DNA of 64,000 nucleotides from Rubeoparvulum massiliense (lineage in GTDB: Bacteria; Bacillota; Bacilli; Rubeoparvulales; Rubeoparvulaceae), in assembly GCF_001049895.1 (NCBI RefSeq), contig NZ_CVPE01000006.1:890503-954502 (forward strand), in the 5' to 3' direction. The position numbers and the translations under genes are program-made. The stretch's first letter is position 1, and every line of letters begins with the position of its first letter. The notes beneath the pieces are model-generated. The model did no database searches and had not been told where the DNA came from. It saw only the letters and a program-made list of their open reading frames with translations. Shown here in pieces: positions 18,240 to 28,264 of the stretch.

Positions 18240-19223
18240 TCAATCATTACCAGATTGTTCATGAGCGTCGAGTAGACGGGAAGGAGAGAGCAGATGATCG
18301 AGACGGATGATCTGTAAACCTTTCTTCTCAATCCTTTTGAGTAGGGTGGGAAGGGCTGCAGCTGTAGAATTTGTAGGGTGCATTAACACTAGGCTACCAT
18401 TCTCCACCTGTGACATCACCCGTTGAATGAGAAGATCAGGCGCAGGCTTACGCCAGTCTACCGTATCCACTGTCCATAGAATGGTATACATACCTTCCTG
18501 AGCTGCCACATCAACCGTTGATTGATTAAAATCACCAGCAGGCGGTGCGAAGTAGATGGCGGATTTGTCGGTAATCTTCTGAATAATTTGATTGGTTTTC
18601 TGGATCTGTTCCCGCGCTTGTTGGGAAGAAAGCTTACTCATCATGGGATGATTATAGGCATGGCTACCGATGAGATGCCCTTCCTTTTGCATCAATTTGA
18701 CCAGTTCAGGCTCCTTTTCCGCCCATGCACCATCGAGGAAGAAGTTCACCTTCACCCCATGCTCCCGAAAGGTCTTTAGCATCCCCGGGAGATATTCGGT
18801 ACCCCAAGCAACATTGACCAGAAAGGCAACGCCTTGCTTCTGCGGATTGGCACGGTAGATAGGAGCGGGATTTAGGTCCTGTAGCTGTACCTTTGGTGTG
18901 ATGGTTTCAAATACAAGGGCCTCCGCAGGTAATTCTTGCTGTCCATTGGCTTTCCACTTCATCTTTAACAATCTTTGAACAGTCTCTTCAATATTTAATT
19001 GACGTCCCTCAATACCAGGAATCGCCTTCCACACCCGATCAATGCGTGCATCCTCTGCAGGTAGCTTATATTGTTGAGCCTTTTCTTGAACGAGCTGCCT
19101 GAGGCGATCCACATCACTAGCTGCTTCGATGGTGAATGGCACCCCCATTAGGAGAAGAACCATGGCGATGACTAGAACCATCCAGGAACGTAGCTGATTC
19201 AGTTGTTTAATCCAACCTTTCAT
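18240..19223 (-). CDS. ylxY: YlxY-type polysaccharide deacetylase-like protein
   Basis: NodB-fold protein of 327 residues, anchored or exported by an N-terminal hydrophobic segment (VLVIAMVLLLMGVPF). I chose ATG at 19223; a GTG at 19232 is the alternative. The NodB domain occupies about 130-320. The metal-binding HxxxH is kept (SHAYNHP), and the wall-binding end motif VLMHPT is present. The first NodB motif, usually TFDD with the catalytic Asp, reads NVAWGTE, so both Asp are missing. This makes classical deacetylase activity doubtful. It is monocistronic, with terminators on both sides. In Bacillus YlxY lies beside pnp. Confidence 0.88.
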   Translation of the reverse strand: MKGWIKQLNQLRSWMVLVIAMVLLLMGVPFTIEAASDVDRLRQLVQEKAQQYKLPAEDARIDRVWKAIPGIEGRQLNIEETVQRLLKMKWKANGQQELPAEALVFETITPKVQLQDLNPAPIYRANPQKQGVAFLVNVAWGTEYLPGMLKTFREHGVKVNFFLDGAWAEKEPELVKLMQKEGHLIGSHAYNHPMMSKLSSQQAREQIQKTNQIIQKITDKSAIYFAPPAGDFNQSTVDVAAQEGMYTILWTVDTVDWRKPAPDLLIQRVMSQVENGSLVLMHPTNSTAAALPTLLKRIEKKGLQIIRLDHLLSPSRLLDAHEQSGND

Positions 19224-19550
19224 ACAACTCACCCTTTCCGACTTCTAATGATGAGCAACCTTCTTATATGAGCCTGAAGGCATACGAATGCTTAGGGCTA
19301 TCATCATTACTTCTCTATAAGGGTGTGCTGTGAACCATGGTTCTATGCAGATAGAACCCTTCTTTGTCATGACATCAGGAGTCTTCTTATTGTATCTTGA
19401 TAAATACCATTGGCCCTTTCGGTTGGTGGATTCACGTGCGCCTTGATCCCTTTTTTAGATGACACAAATAAAAAAAGAGTCAGAATAGCTCTGCCTCTTT
19501 CTTCGTATGCATATTGAATTGGTGCAGCTAGAGTAGGAATATCACTGCCA
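19224..19550 (-). other. Non-coding gap between pnp and ylxY
   Basis: A stretch of 327 bases without a supportable gene. It holds the pnp terminator near its right end. The remainder (19224-19467) must contain the ylxY promoter, but no clear sigma-A hexamer pair was found. A CATATAAG near 19264-19271 on the minus strand faintly resembles sporulation-type -10 elements and is not strong enough to call. Open frames here have no ribosome site. Confidence 0.6.
19468..19500 (-). terminator. Intrinsic terminator of pnp
   Basis: Stem AAAGAG.CAGA paired with TCTG.CTCTTT (one internal mismatch, 5-base loop), followed by a T-run on the minus strand, about 50 bases after the pnp stop. Confidence 0.88.
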
Positions 19551-21656
19551 CTACTCAGACTTTTTCTCGTCTTCGAGAACCGCTTTATGGGAAAGATTAA
19601 TACGGCCTTGGGCATCAATTTCTGTGACTTTGACAAGGAGGTCATCGCCAACATTGGCCACGTCTTCCACCTTGGCAATCCGTTCCTTCGCCATTTGGGA
19701 GATGTGAACTAAGCCTTCCTTACCAGGTAATACCTCCACAAATGCACCGTATTTCTCAACACGCTTCACCTTACCGAGATAGATAACACCTACTTCAACT
19801 TCTGCCGTGATCTCTTCGATGATCCGCTTCGCCTTCTCATTGGCATCCATATCTGCAGACGCAATGAAAATACGACCATCTTGTTCAATATCGATCTTCA
19901 CACCTGTTTCATCAATGATCTTATTGATCATCCGACCGCTTGGCCCGATGACATCGCGGATCTTATCTGGATTGATCTGCATAGTCATAATCTTAGGTGC
20001 ATAAGGAGATAGCGTTTTCCGTGGTTCGGAAATGCAATCCATCATATTGTGCATGATGGTCTCGCGACCTTCATGGGCTTGCTTCAATGCTTGTTCTAAG
20101 ATTTCACGGGTAATCCCCTTGATCTTAATATCCATCTGTAAAGCGGTAATTCCCTTTGCTGTACCTGCTACTTTAAAGTCCATGTCACCGAGATGGTCTT
20201 CCATCCCTTGGATATCAGTAAGGATAACGACATTATCCCCCTCTTTAACGAGACCCATGGCGATCCCTGAAACAGGTGCCTTGATAGGTACACCAGCATC
20301 CATCAGTGCAAGCGTTGATGCACAGATACTTGCTTGGGAAGAGGAGCCATTGGATTCAAGGACCTCAGATACGCAGCGGATGGTATAAGGAAATTCAGAT
20401 TCTGGAGGAATAATGGGCTCTAGGGCACGTTCGCCAAGGGCACCATGTCCGATCTCACGACGACCTGGAGCACGTGGAGAGCGAGCTTCTCCAACACTAA
20501 ATGGTGGGAAATTATAATGATGCATGAACCGTTTGGATTCTTCTAGACCTAGTCCATCAAGGATCTGCACATCACCTAACGCACCTAATGTACAAATACT
20601 GACCACCTGCGTTTGACCGCGGTGAAAATGACCAGATCCATGAGTCCGTGGAAGAATCCCCACTTCACTGGTAAGGGGACGAATCTCATTCACAGCTCGT
20701 CCATCGGGGCGAATACCTTCCTCAACGATTAAACGCCGCACTTCATCACGAATGAGCGTATGTACCATTTCTGATACCTGTGCAAGCTTCCCTTCTTCAA
20801 AGATCTCTGCGAAGTGTGCAACAGTCTCAGCCTCGATCTCATCAAGAGTATCATAGCGTTCTTGCTTCTCTTTGATCTGTACTGCAGCATCGATTCGTTC
20901 CTTGGCGTATTCCTTCACTGCTTGCTCTACATCAGCATCGATGGCATGTAATGTTACTTCACGTTTGGCTCGACCGATCTCTGCCACGATTTGCTCTTGA
21001 AAAGCAACTAGCTTCTTAATGGCTTCATGTCCAAAGAGAAGTGCTTCGAGCATCACATCTTCTGGGACTTCGTTGGCGCCTGCTTCCACCATATTGATGG
21101 CATCTTTCGTACCTGCAACCGTAAGATGGATATCACTCTTCTCCATCTCTTCCACTGAAGGATTGATCACAAATTCTCCATTGACTCGACCAACAATGAC
21201 ACCGGCAATGGGTCCATCAAAGGGGATGTCAGATGTAGATAGTGCCATTGAGGTACCGAGCATGGCAGCGATCTCTGAAGAACAGTCCTGATCTAAGGAC
21301 ATGACCATATTCACAACTTGAATCTCATTGCGAAATCCTTCTGGGAATAAGGGACGGATCGGGCGGTCAATCAATCGACTAGCAAGAATCGCCTTCTCAC
21401 TGGGTCTACCTTCCCGCTTGATGAAGCCACCAGGAATTTTACCTACAGCATAGAGGCGTTCTTCATAATTGACGGTAAGTGGAAAAAAGTCCATATCCTT
21501 TGCTTCCTTGGAAGCGGTCACCGTTGATAGGACAACTGTATCGCCATAACGCACGAAGACAGCCTGTGTTGCTTGTAAAGCATACTTACCAAATTCAAAT
21601 TCAAGAGGATGACCAGCTAACTCTGTCTTATACACTTTGTGTTCCATTGGTTCCAT
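19551..21656 (-). CDS. pnp: Polynucleotide phosphorylase
   Basis: 3'-5' phosphorolytic exoribonuclease of mRNA turnover. I chose ATG at 21656 ([12 protein letters not shown]), giving 701 residues; the upstream GGAGG is 13 bases away, rather far, so a longer GTG start at 21680 is not excluded. Two RNase PH domains with an alpha-helical linker are followed by a KH domain ([15 protein letters not shown]) and an S1 domain ([15 protein letters not shown]). Key sequences of the second PH core, such as [13 protein letters not shown] and [11 protein letters not shown], are present. It lies downstream of rpsO with its own terminator. Confidence 0.96.
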   Translation of the reverse strand: MEPMEHKVYKTELAGHPLEFEFGKYALQATQAVFVRYGDTVVLSTVTASKEAKDMDFFPLTVNYEERLYAVGKIPGGFIKREGRPSEKAILASRLIDRPIRPLFPEGFRNEIQVVNMVMSLDQDCSSEIAAMLGTSMALSTSDIPFDGPIAGVIVGRVNGEFVINPSVEEMEKSDIHLTVAGTKDAINMVEAGANEVPEDVMLEALLFGHEAIKKLVAFQEQIVAEIGRAKREVTLHAIDADVEQAVKEYAKERIDAAVQIKEKQERYDTLDEIEAETVAHFAEIFEEGKLAQVSEMVHTLIRDEVRRLIVEEGIRPDGRAVNEIRPLTSEVGILPRTHGSGHFHRGQTQVVSICTLGALGDVQILDGLGLEESKRFMHHYNFPPFSVGEARSPRAPGRREIGHGALGERALEPIIPPESEFPYTIRCVSEVLESNGSSSQASICASTLALMDAGVPIKAPVSGIAMGLVKEGDNVVILTDIQGMEDHLGDMDFKVAGTAKGITALQMDIKIKGITREILEQALKQAHEGRETIMHNMMDCISEPRKTLSPYAPKIMTMQINPDKIRDVIGPSGRMINKIIDETGVKIDIEQDGRIFIASADMDANEKAKRIIEEITAEVEVGVIYLGKVKRVEKYGAFVEVLPGKEGLVHISQMAKERIAKVEDVANVGDDLLVKVTEIDAQGRINLSHKAVLEDEKKSE

Positions 21657-21734
21657 ACGTGCTTGTATGCCTCCTTCCACATCTATGTGAATAATTTCAA
21701 CACATTTGTAGTATTTCCTTCATCTTCGAATAAT

Positions 21735-21764
21735 AAAAGAAAAAGCGAGGAATACCCCGCTTTC
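21735..21764 (-). terminator. Intrinsic terminator of rpsO
   Basis: Stem AAAGCG/CGCTTT with an internal mismatch and inner GG/CC pairing, loop TATT, then T-rich TTCTTTT on the minus strand. It starts seven bases after the rpsO stop, so pnp probably uses a weaker read-through or its own promoter. Confidence 0.85.
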
Positions 21765-21770
21765 TCCCGC

Positions 21771-22040
21771 TTATCGACGAAGACCTAACTTATCAACCAA
21801 TTCGCGGTAACGTGTAACATCTTTTTCTTTCAAGTAGTTTAACAAGTTACGGCGATGACCTACCATCTTCAAAAGTCCACGACGTGAATGGTGGTCTTTC
21901 TTATGAACACGTAAGTGATCATTTAAAGAATTGATGTTCTCAGTTAAGAGGGCAATTTGCACCTCTGGAGAACCGGTATCATTGTCATGGCGTTTGAAAG
22001 TTTCAATGATCTCTTGCTTGCGTTCTAATGTGATTGCCAT
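21771..22040 (-). CDS. rpsO: 30S ribosomal protein S15
   Basis: Binds the 16S rRNA central domain early in small-subunit assembly. I chose ATG at 22040 because GGAGGTG is just upstream; the resulting 89 residues ([15 protein letters not shown]...LGLRR) are exactly the normal length. The longer frame from 22136 would translate the leader RNA. It is flanked by a structured leader and a terminator, so it probably forms a short independent message. Confidence 0.98.
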   Translation of the reverse strand: MAITLERKQEIIETFKRHDNDTGSPEVQIALLTENINSLNDHLRVHKKDHHSRRGLLKMVGHRRNLLNYLKEKDVTRYRELVDKLGLRR

Positions 22041-22136
22041 GTGTGTCACCTCCTTATCATAATCCCCAACAGCCTCGTCCAACGTCGGTGAGTCGATGAA
22101 CCAAGCCCTGGTTATCTTCGTGATCCTAATGATCAC
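22041..22136 (-). ncRNA. Candidate structured leader of rpsO
   Basis: The roughly 100-base leader can fold at least two perfect hairpins: GTGATC/GATCAC (22120-22136, loop ATTAG on the transcribed strand) and AACCA/TGGTT (22099-22113). A further GC-rich part lies before the ribosome site. S15 represses its own translation through leader structures in several bacteria, including Geobacillus. Assignment to a known leader class is inferred and not matched to a model. Confidence 0.4.
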
Positions 22137-22142
22137 TATGAG

Positions 22143-23072
22143 TTAGTATAGCATACTCCTTCTAACCTGTTCAACATCCATTTTAATTTGACTGATCAGT
22201 GCTTCACGATTGGGAAATTTTTGTTCCTCCCGGATAAAGGCGAAGAGATCAACCACCATGGTTTCACCATATAAATCGCCATTAAAATCGATCAGATGTA
22301 CTTCGCAATCCACTTCATTGCCCTGTAAAAATGTTGGCTTCTTCCCTACATTCATCACTGCTTCATACTCTCTACCATTCCAATGCACTTTACAGGCATA
22401 GACACCATGCTTTGGAAGAATGTAGTTGGTTGTCAGACGTAGATTGGCTGTTGGAAAGCCCAAGGTACGCCCCCGTTGATCACCGATAATCACCGTACCT
22501 ACTAGTTGAAACGGTTTCCCTAGAAGTGGGGGAACTGCTTCGATCTTTCCTTCTTGGATTAACTGACGAATCCGCGTGCTACTCACCTTATCCCCTTCAT
22601 ATAGAATGGGGGGAACAATGTCAACGCCGAAGCCAAGTTGCTCCCCAAATTCTTGGAGCATTGCAGCATTGCCTCGTCCATATTGACCAAAGGTATAATC
22701 AAAGCCAGATACCACATACTTCGCATGAAAGTCTAGAACGTACTGGTGGACAAATTCTTGCGGGCTTAAATTAGCAAATGCTTGATCAAACTGAACTAAA
22801 AAGATCTGCTCCATCCCATGTTGTTCAAAGAGCTGAAGACGTTGATCGAGGGAGGTGAGATAGGTCACCTTGCCGGGACCTGCTAATACTTCCCGAGGAT
22901 GGGGATGAAAGGTTAGCAAAGAAGGGACCCAGTGATTCTCCCTACTGATTCGCACTGTATGCTCCAATACAGTCTGGTGTCCCAGATGTAAACCATCAAA
23001 ATAACCTAACGCCATCACAGATGGTGGAAGTGGAAATGGAGTAGTCTCTTGTCTGATATGATAGATTTCCAC
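22143..23072 (-). CDS. ribC: Bifunctional riboflavin kinase / FAD synthetase
   Basis: Makes FMN from riboflavin and FAD from FMN; also called ribF. It has 309 residues. The N-terminal adenylyltransferase domain has the HxGH-type motif in FDGLHLGHQ and the STRIRQLI loop. The C-terminal flavokinase domain contains GRTLGFPTANL and NVGKKPTF. It follows truB by about 15 bases and precedes rpsO, as in Bacillus. No FMN riboswitch precedes it, as expected for this enzyme. Confidence 0.96.
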   Translation of the reverse strand: MEIYHIRQETTPFPLPPSVMALGYFDGLHLGHQTVLEHTVRISRENHWVPSLLTFHPHPREVLAGPGKVTYLTSLDQRLQLFEQHGMEQIFLVQFDQAFANLSPQEFVHQYVLDFHAKYVVSGFDYTFGQYGRGNAAMLQEFGEQLGFGVDIVPPILYEGDKVSSTRIRQLIQEGKIEAVPPLLGKPFQLVGTVIIGDQRGRTLGFPTANLRLTTNYILPKHGVYACKVHWNGREYEAVMNVGKKPTFLQGNEVDCEVHLIDFNGDLYGETMVVDLFAFIREEQKFPNREALISQIKMDVEQVRRSMLY

Positions 23073-23087
23073 TATGATATATCCTCC

Positions 23088-24014
23088 CTATAAATGAAAT
23101 ACTTTGACTGGCTTTCCGTACATCACATCGCTGCTCTCAAGCTGGCGGAAATGAGACACCTCATATAAGGCGAGAAACTTCCCATCACAGCTATAAACAC
23201 GGAATAGATCTCCCTGGTTCCATTCCGGCTTATTCGGAAAGGCAATGGTCTGTCCATTTATAATATTAAAGCGTTGCTGCTCCCCTACTTCACAAGTAGG
23301 ATAATGAACTAATGCATGATCTATCGGAAGCAACAAACTCTCAAATGTCCCTTGCGCAACGGCAGATGCGATCTGTTCAAAGGTATAGGTTTCCTCCAAG
23401 AAGAATGGACCACTCTTAATCCGCTCTAAATGAAGCATATGAGCAGGCATTCCCCACTTCTGACCGATATCGACACAAAGGGTTCTGATATAGGTGCCTT
23501 TGGAACAGGTTACTTGGAAATGGATCGTAGGATAGCCTTCCCACTCACCAATCTTCTGTAGGTTCAGATCATGGATCGTCACTTTACGAGCAGGACGTTC
23601 CACCTCAATCCCTTCTCTCGCCCATTCGTATAACCGCTTGCCCTTTACCTTCACAGCGGAATACATGGGTGGCGTCTGTTCGATCTCGCCCAGAAATGTG
23701 GATAAGACAGAGCGTGCCTCTTCTTCCGTAATTTCAGGGAGCTGCGCTGCTTTTTCTAATAAAAGACCAGTATGATCCTCCGTCTGGGTAGAGTACCCCA
23801 CAAGACAGACAGCATTGTACATTTTGGACTCTTCATGTAGATACTCAATCACTCGGGTAGCTTGACCCAAGCAAATAGGGAGTACACCACCTACCTGAGG
23901 ATCAAGGGTACCTGCATGACCGACGCGACGCTCTCCTGTCATGCGACGAATTTCATTTACACAATCATGGCTAGTCATACCGACTGGCTTTCGTAATGGT
24001 AAAATTCCATCCAT
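23088..24014 (-). CDS. truB: tRNA pseudouridine(55) synthase
   Basis: Isomerises U55 in the T-loop of tRNAs. I chose ATG at 24014 (MDGILPLRKPVG), which follows the nrnA stop and has AGGAT upstream; the frame from 24053 would overlap nrnA. This gives 308 residues. The catalytic Asp38 lies in GTLDPQVGG, and the KGTYIRTL stretch and a C-terminal PUA-like end are visible. It belongs to the nusA-infB operon. Confidence 0.96.
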   Translation of the reverse strand: MDGILPLRKPVGMTSHDCVNEIRRMTGERRVGHAGTLDPQVGGVLPICLGQATRVIEYLHEESKMYNAVCLVGYSTQTEDHTGLLLEKAAQLPEITEEEARSVLSTFLGEIEQTPPMYSAVKVKGKRLYEWAREGIEVERPARKVTIHDLNLQKIGEWEGYPTIHFQVTCSKGTYIRTLCVDIGQKWGMPAHMLHLERIKSGPFFLEETYTFEQIASAVAQGTFESLLLPIDHALVHYPTCEVGEQQRFNIINGQTIAFPNKPEWNQGDLFRVYSCDGKFLALYEVSHFRQLESSDVMYGKPVKVFHL

Positions 24015-24024
24015 AGTAAACATC

Positions 24025-25044
24025 CTATTCTTTCTTATGAAATTGTCCTTCAAGAGCTTGCAATACTGCTTTCTTTACATCTGTCATCGATCCTGTCATG
24101 GTGCAACCAGCTGCACGAACATGACCACCGCCACCAAACTGCTGAGCAAGTTCAGCAACATTGAGCCAGTCTTTGGAACGGAAGCTCACTTTAATTCCAT
24201 TACTCTCTTCATGAAAGAGTACACCAACTTCAGTTGAGTCTAGGTTCACGCCATAATTTACTATTCCATTCACATCTTCCCGAGTGGCATTGGTCTCTAA
24301 AAAATCTGACTTCATTAAAGACATCACAGCAATTCCTCCATGATGAAGTAACTCTAGCGATTGAAGTGCCCTTTGCAGTAAGGCAACATGCTCCACCGTA
24401 ATCGTCTCCAAAAAACGATTAGCCAGATCCCCTGGCTGCACCCCGTATTGGAGAAGATGGGCAGCACGTTCCATTACTGCGGAAGTGGTATTGGAGTGAC
24501 GGAAGCCACCTGTATCCGTTAGTAATCCAGTATAGAGCAATGTTGCGCTAATCTCATCAAAAGGAATAGCTGTAGCTTCATATAAGTCATAAATTAGTTG
24601 AGCCGTTGCAGCGCTTTCTGACTTCACAAGATTCAAGTGAGCGAAATGATTGTTTGTCGGGTGGTGATCAACACTGAAGCTCGGAATCTGAGCTAAGAGC
24701 TCTTTGATCAATGGACCAGCTCGACGCTCATCTGCACAATCCACGAGTATCATGGCCTTCGGCAGCCAATTTTCATTACGATCGGGAAATGGGGAGGTAA
24801 TTTCCTCCCCATGGTTGTTACTAATGGTCGTAATCTGATCAGCAGTGGGAAGCGATAGAAATTTTGGTGGAATCGGGTCGGCATTTACCATACGATAGCT
24901 CTTACCTAATTGCTGTAGTAAATAACCCATGGCCAATGTAGAAGAAATTGCATCCCCATCAGGTCGCTCGTGAGCTACCACCCAATAATGATCATGAGCA
25001 TGCAACCATGCAATGGCTTCATCCATCTGTATCACTACGCTCAT
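24025..25044 (-). CDS. nrnA: DHH-family oligoribonuclease / pAp phosphatase (NrnA)
   Basis: DHH-DHHA1 phosphoesterase of 339 residues that degrades very short RNAs and pAp. DHH-domain metal motifs are visible: RPDGDAISS near residue 24, VDCAD, and SVDHHPTN. The C-terminal DHHA1 domain carries GGGGHVRAAGC. In B. subtilis nrnA (ytqI) lies elsewhere, but in many Firmicutes a DHH phosphoesterase sits between rbfA and truB, as here. The start is four bases after the rbfA stop, with GGGGAGTAGGAG as ribosome site. Confidence 0.9.
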   Translation of the reverse strand: MSVVIQMDEAIAWLHAHDHYWVVAHERPDGDAISSTLAMGYLLQQLGKSYRMVNADPIPPKFLSLPTADQITTISNNHGEEITSPFPDRNENWLPKAMILVDCADERRAGPLIKELLAQIPSFSVDHHPTNNHFAHLNLVKSESAATAQLIYDLYEATAIPFDEISATLLYTGLLTDTGGFRHSNTTSAVMERAAHLLQYGVQPGDLANRFLETITVEHVALLQRALQSLELLHHGGIAVMSLMKSDFLETNATREDVNGIVNYGVNLDSTEVGVLFHEESNGIKVSFRSKDWLNVAELAQQFGGGGHVRAAGCTMTGSMTDVKKAVLQALEGQFHKKE

Positions 25045-25047
25045 CTC

Positions 25048-25398
25048 CTACTCCCCTTTATCATGTAAATCTTGAAGAATCTTGTCAATATGGCTTCCAT
25101 AATCCAGTGATTCATCTAAGCGAAACTGTAGCTCGGGTGTATGACGTAATTGAATGCGTTGTCCTAGCTCCTTGCGTAAGAAGCCTTTTGATTTATCGAG
25201 ACCAAGCAAGGTGGTCTCCTTCTCTTCTTGACTGCCCATTACACTCACATACACCTTGGCTAACTGTAGATCACTGGATACTTCAACGCCAGTTACCGTA
25301 ACAAATCCTACACGAGGATCCTTCAGTTCATATTGAATGAGCTGTCCTAACTCTTTCTTCATCTGTTCAGCAATTCGTTGTGTACGAACTTTGGACAT
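25048..25398 (-). CDS. rbfA: Ribosome-binding factor A
   Basis: 30S subunit maturation and cold-adaptation factor that acts on helix 1 of 16S rRNA. It has 116 residues, with a KH-like fold and the family sequences QRIAEQMKKELGQLI and LRHTPELQFRLDES. It sits between infB and nrnA in the operon. Confidence 0.96.
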   Translation of the reverse strand: MSKVRTQRIAEQMKKELGQLIQYELKDPRVGFVTVTGVEVSSDLQLAKVYVSVMGSQEEKETTLLGLDKSKGFLRKELGQRIQLRHTPELQFRLDESLDYGSHIDKILQDLHDKGE

Positions 25399-25447
25399 GG
25401 CATATCCTCCTTCACTTTTCTTGAAACAGCTGGAGGTAAAGAACCAC

Positions 25448-27652
25448 TTATTTCTTCGTTACTTCCACCATCTTGTAGGGTTCAATAATATCCCCCTCTT
25501 TAACATCGTTGTAATTATCCAGAACAATACCACATTCATAGCCTTGGGCTACCTCTTTCACATCATCCTTAAAGCGACGAAGGGTATCGATCTTCCCTTC
25601 ATAGACAACAATACCGTCACGAATTAAGCGGGCGAGCGCATCGCGGGTCACTTTTCCCTCAGTTACATAGCAGCCGGCAATGGTTCCTACACGTGATACC
25701 TTGAAGGTTTGACGTACTTCAACCTGACCGATAATCTCTTCCTCGTATTCAGGATCAAGCATCCCTTTCATGGCTGCTTCCATTTCTTCTGTAACCTTAT
25801 AGATAACTCGATGAAGACGAATATCTACACCTTCCTGCTCAGCAGCAACCCGTGCTTGTGGCTCTGGACGTACATTGAAGCCGATGATGAGTGCATTGGA
25901 TGCAGAAGCTAGGATGATGTCCGATTCTGTAATGGCACCGACTCCACTATGGATAATGGAAACTCGTACGCCTTCCACTTCAATTTTTTCCAATGATCCC
26001 TTTAATGCCTCTGCAGATCCTTGTGTATCCGCTTTAATAATCACATTGATCTGTTTAATATCCCCCTCTTGAATCTGCTTAAAGAGGTCTTCTAAGCTCA
26101 CCTTGGCTGTACTACGACGCTCTGATTCCACCTTGCGTTGAGCCCGTTTTTCACCGATGGCACGTGCAGTCTTCTCATCGTCGAAGACCATAAATTGATC
26201 GCCTGCAGAAGGAACATCATTGAGGCCAGTAATTTCGACTGGTGTTGATGGTGCTGCATCCTTAACACGGCGTCCTAAGTCATTGACCATGGCACGGATC
26301 CGACCGAAGGAACTGCCTACAACAATAGGATCCCCAACATGTAGTGTACCATTCTGCACAAGAACGGTTGCAATGGGTCCACGTCCCTTGTCAAGGCGTG
26401 CTTCAATGACTGTACCGCGGGCACGTTTATTGGGATTGGCTTGTAGCTCTTGCACTTCTGCTACAAGAAGAACCATTTCTAATAAGTCATCGAGACCTTC
26501 TCCCTGTAGAGCAGAGATTGGAACAAAGATGGTGTCGCCTCCCCACTCCTCAGGAACAAGATTATATTCTGTCAATTCCTGCTTCACACGGTCAGGATTG
26601 GCTTCTGGCTTATCCATCTTATTCACTGCAACGATGATCGGCACACCGGCAGCTTGCGCATGGGAGATTGCCTCTACGGTTTGTGGCATTACACCATCAT
26701 CTGCTGCAACCACAAGGATGGTAATATCAGTGATCTGTGCACCGCGAGCACGCATTAAGGTGAAGGCCTCGTGTCCTGGTGTATCTAAGAAGGTGATTGG
26801 TTTATCATTAACCTCGATTTGATATGCCCCGATATGTTGGGTAATCCCACCTGCTTCACTCATAACAACCTTGATTTTGCTTTTGCGGAGTGCATCCAAT
26901 AATGTGGTTTTACCATGGTCTACGTGACCCATAATCGTTACCACAGGAGGACGTAAGGTGAGATCTTCTGGTGCATCATTTTCTTCAATCTCTTCGAAAT
27001 CTTCCTCTTTAATGGTGACTACCTTTTCCACTTCAATTCCAAATTCAGCTGCAAGGACTTCGATGGTTTCATAATCTAATTCTTGGTTGATCGTGGCCAT
27101 AATGCCAAGTCCCATTAACTTTTTAATGATCTCTGCTGTGCCTTTATGAATCATTTGAGCAAACTCATTGACAGTCATGGAATCACTAGTAAGCATCAGC
27201 TTACCCGTATCCTCTTGATCGTAATAATCAGTCTGCTTATCACGATGCTTTTGACGACGTTTTTTCGGTGCCTTAACAGCAGGTACCTCTTCTTCTTCAT
27301 CTTCGATTTCCTTGCTTAATAAAGTGCGACGCTTTGTTTTATTTTGGAATTCGTCAAACTCTTTCTCCACACTCTTCTTCTTTCCTTTATGACTTTCTTT
27401 GGTTTTATTTAAGGTCGTTGTCTCCATCTTTTTCCCCCTGTCTTGCTGGTTCTCCGCTGCTGTTTTTTCCTTATTGGTCTGTCCTATTTGCTTCTCTTTG
27501 TGGAAAAATTGGAGAACCTTCTCTTGCTCCTCTTCTGATAATACACTCATATGATTGCCAATAGGAATATTTAAAGATTTGCAAGTCTCAATAATATCCT
27601 TGCTCTGTAAGCTATATTGCTTTGCAAACTCATATACACGTACTTTACTCAT
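25448..27652 (-). CDS. infB: Translation initiation factor IF-2
   Basis: GTPase that places initiator fMet-tRNA on the 30S subunit and promotes subunit joining. It has 734 residues. The N-terminal IF2N module ([16 protein letters not shown]) is followed by a charged K/E-rich linker (about 55-150) and a second IF2N-like module. The G domain carries [20 protein letters not shown] and NKMD, with beta-barrel and C-terminal tRNA-binding domains after it. It overlaps ylxQ by eight bases. Confidence 0.97.
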   Translation of the reverse strand: MSKVRVYEFAKQYSLQSKDIIETCKSLNIPIGNHMSVLSEEEQEKVLQFFHKEKQIGQTNKEKTAAENQQDRGKKMETTTLNKTKESHKGKKKSVEKEFDEFQNKTKRRTLLSKEIEDEEEEVPAVKAPKKRRQKHRDKQTDYYDQEDTGKLMLTSDSMTVNEFAQMIHKGTAEIIKKLMGLGIMATINQELDYETIEVLAAEFGIEVEKVVTIKEEDFEEIEENDAPEDLTLRPPVVTIMGHVDHGKTTLLDALRKSKIKVVMSEAGGITQHIGAYQIEVNDKPITFLDTPGHEAFTLMRARGAQITDITILVVAADDGVMPQTVEAISHAQAAGVPIIVAVNKMDKPEANPDRVKQELTEYNLVPEEWGGDTIFVPISALQGEGLDDLLEMVLLVAEVQELQANPNKRARGTVIEARLDKGRGPIATVLVQNGTLHVGDPIVVGSSFGRIRAMVNDLGRRVKDAAPSTPVEITGLNDVPSAGDQFMVFDDEKTARAIGEKRAQRKVESERRSTAKVSLEDLFKQIQEGDIKQINVIIKADTQGSAEALKGSLEKIEVEGVRVSIIHSGVGAITESDIILASASNALIIGFNVRPEPQARVAAEQEGVDIRLHRVIYKVTEEMEAAMKGMLDPEYEEEIIGQVEVRQTFKVSRVGTIAGCYVTEGKVTRDALARLIRDGIVVYEGKIDTLRRFKDDVKEVAQGYECGIVLDNYNDVKEGDIIEPYKMVEVTKK

Positions 27653-27980
27653 TAAAGCTCACCCCCGTATGAATTTTTCTCCTTATGGCTTGGGCAAATC
27701 CCGGATCGGTAATGGCCACAACCACCCGTTCTTCTTTACCAATGGCACGCCCTAGTTCACCACGGTGGAAGCATACTAGTAGAGGAATTTGGTAGTAGGT
27801 TGTCTTATCTTCCATTCGTTTCTTCGTCGATTGACCAGCATCACTAGCTAAGAAAACCAACTGTACGTCGCCAGAAGATAAAGCGGAAAGAACAACCGTT
27901 TCTCCAGAGATTACTTTGCGTGCCCGCTGCGCCAATCCCAACAGTTGCAAAATGGACTCATTATCCCTTGCTTCGAGCAT
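27645..27980 (-). CDS. ylxQ: YlxQ, L7Ae-family RNA-binding protein
   Basis: Small protein of the L7Ae/L30e/Gadd45 family, 111 residues; I chose ATG at 27980 because GAGGAG is well spaced upstream. The fold is recognisable from [31 protein letters not shown] and [18 protein letters not shown]. It probably binds kink-turn RNA and may associate with ribosomes or rRNA; that role is unproven. It overlaps ylxR by 20 bases and infB by eight, showing tight coupling. Confidence 0.9.
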   Translation of the reverse strand: MLEARDNESILQLLGLAQRARKVISGETVVLSALSSGDVQLVFLASDAGQSTKKRMEDKTTYYQIPLLVCFHRGELGRAIGKEERVVVAITDPGFAQAIRRKIHTGVSFNE

Positions 27981-28239
27981 GGATCTCCTCAGCAATATCG
28001 TCATAGATTGCAGCGGGTATTTTTACTTCTAAGGCCTTTTCCAATGAGCCATACTTTTTTGCAAGGCTTAGACATTCTTCTGAGGGATAGATGTATGCTC
28101 CACGTCCATTTGCCTTACCTGTTAAATCAATGGTGACTTCCCCATCTGGTGTTCGTACAATGCGTAGTAATTCCTTTTTCGGGTGCATCTCCTGTGAAGC
28201 AACACATTTTCGTAATGGTACTTTCCGATTTACCATCAT
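27961..28239 (-). CDS. ylxR: YlxR (DUF448) nucleic-acid-binding protein
   Basis: Protein of 92 residues with the DUF448 signature: RKCVASQE-like start (RKCVASQEMHPKKELLRIV) and GKANGRGAYI. YlxR proteins bind RNA or nucleoid and have been proposed to affect RNase P or transcription; the present gene offers no extra evidence. It lies between nusA and ylxQ in the nusA-infB operon. Confidence 0.92.
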   Translation of the reverse strand: MMVNRKVPLRKCVASQEMHPKKELLRIVRTPDGEVTIDLTGKANGRGAYIYPSEECLSLAKKYGSLEKALEVKIPAAIYDDIAEEIHARSKG

Positions 28240-28264
28240 AGCCCCTCCTGTCTTCCTTCTTTAA

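Noticed and set aside
19367-19678. 103-codon minus-strand open frame overlapping the pnp end and terminator
   Set aside because: It crosses the pnp 3' end in another frame and its terminator hairpin; no ribosome site.
21678-21689. Inverted repeat CACAT-CT-ATGTG near the pnp ribosome site as an autoregulatory hairpin
   Set aside because: The two-base loop cannot form a stable RNA hairpin; no further pairing extends it.
22040-22136. N-terminal extension of S15
   Set aside because: It has no ribosome site, overlaps hairpins, and S15 is normally 89 residues.
26220-26822. 200-codon plus-strand open frame inside infB
   Set aside because: Antisense shadow of a conserved gene, no ribosome site, unnatural composition rich in S, T and P.
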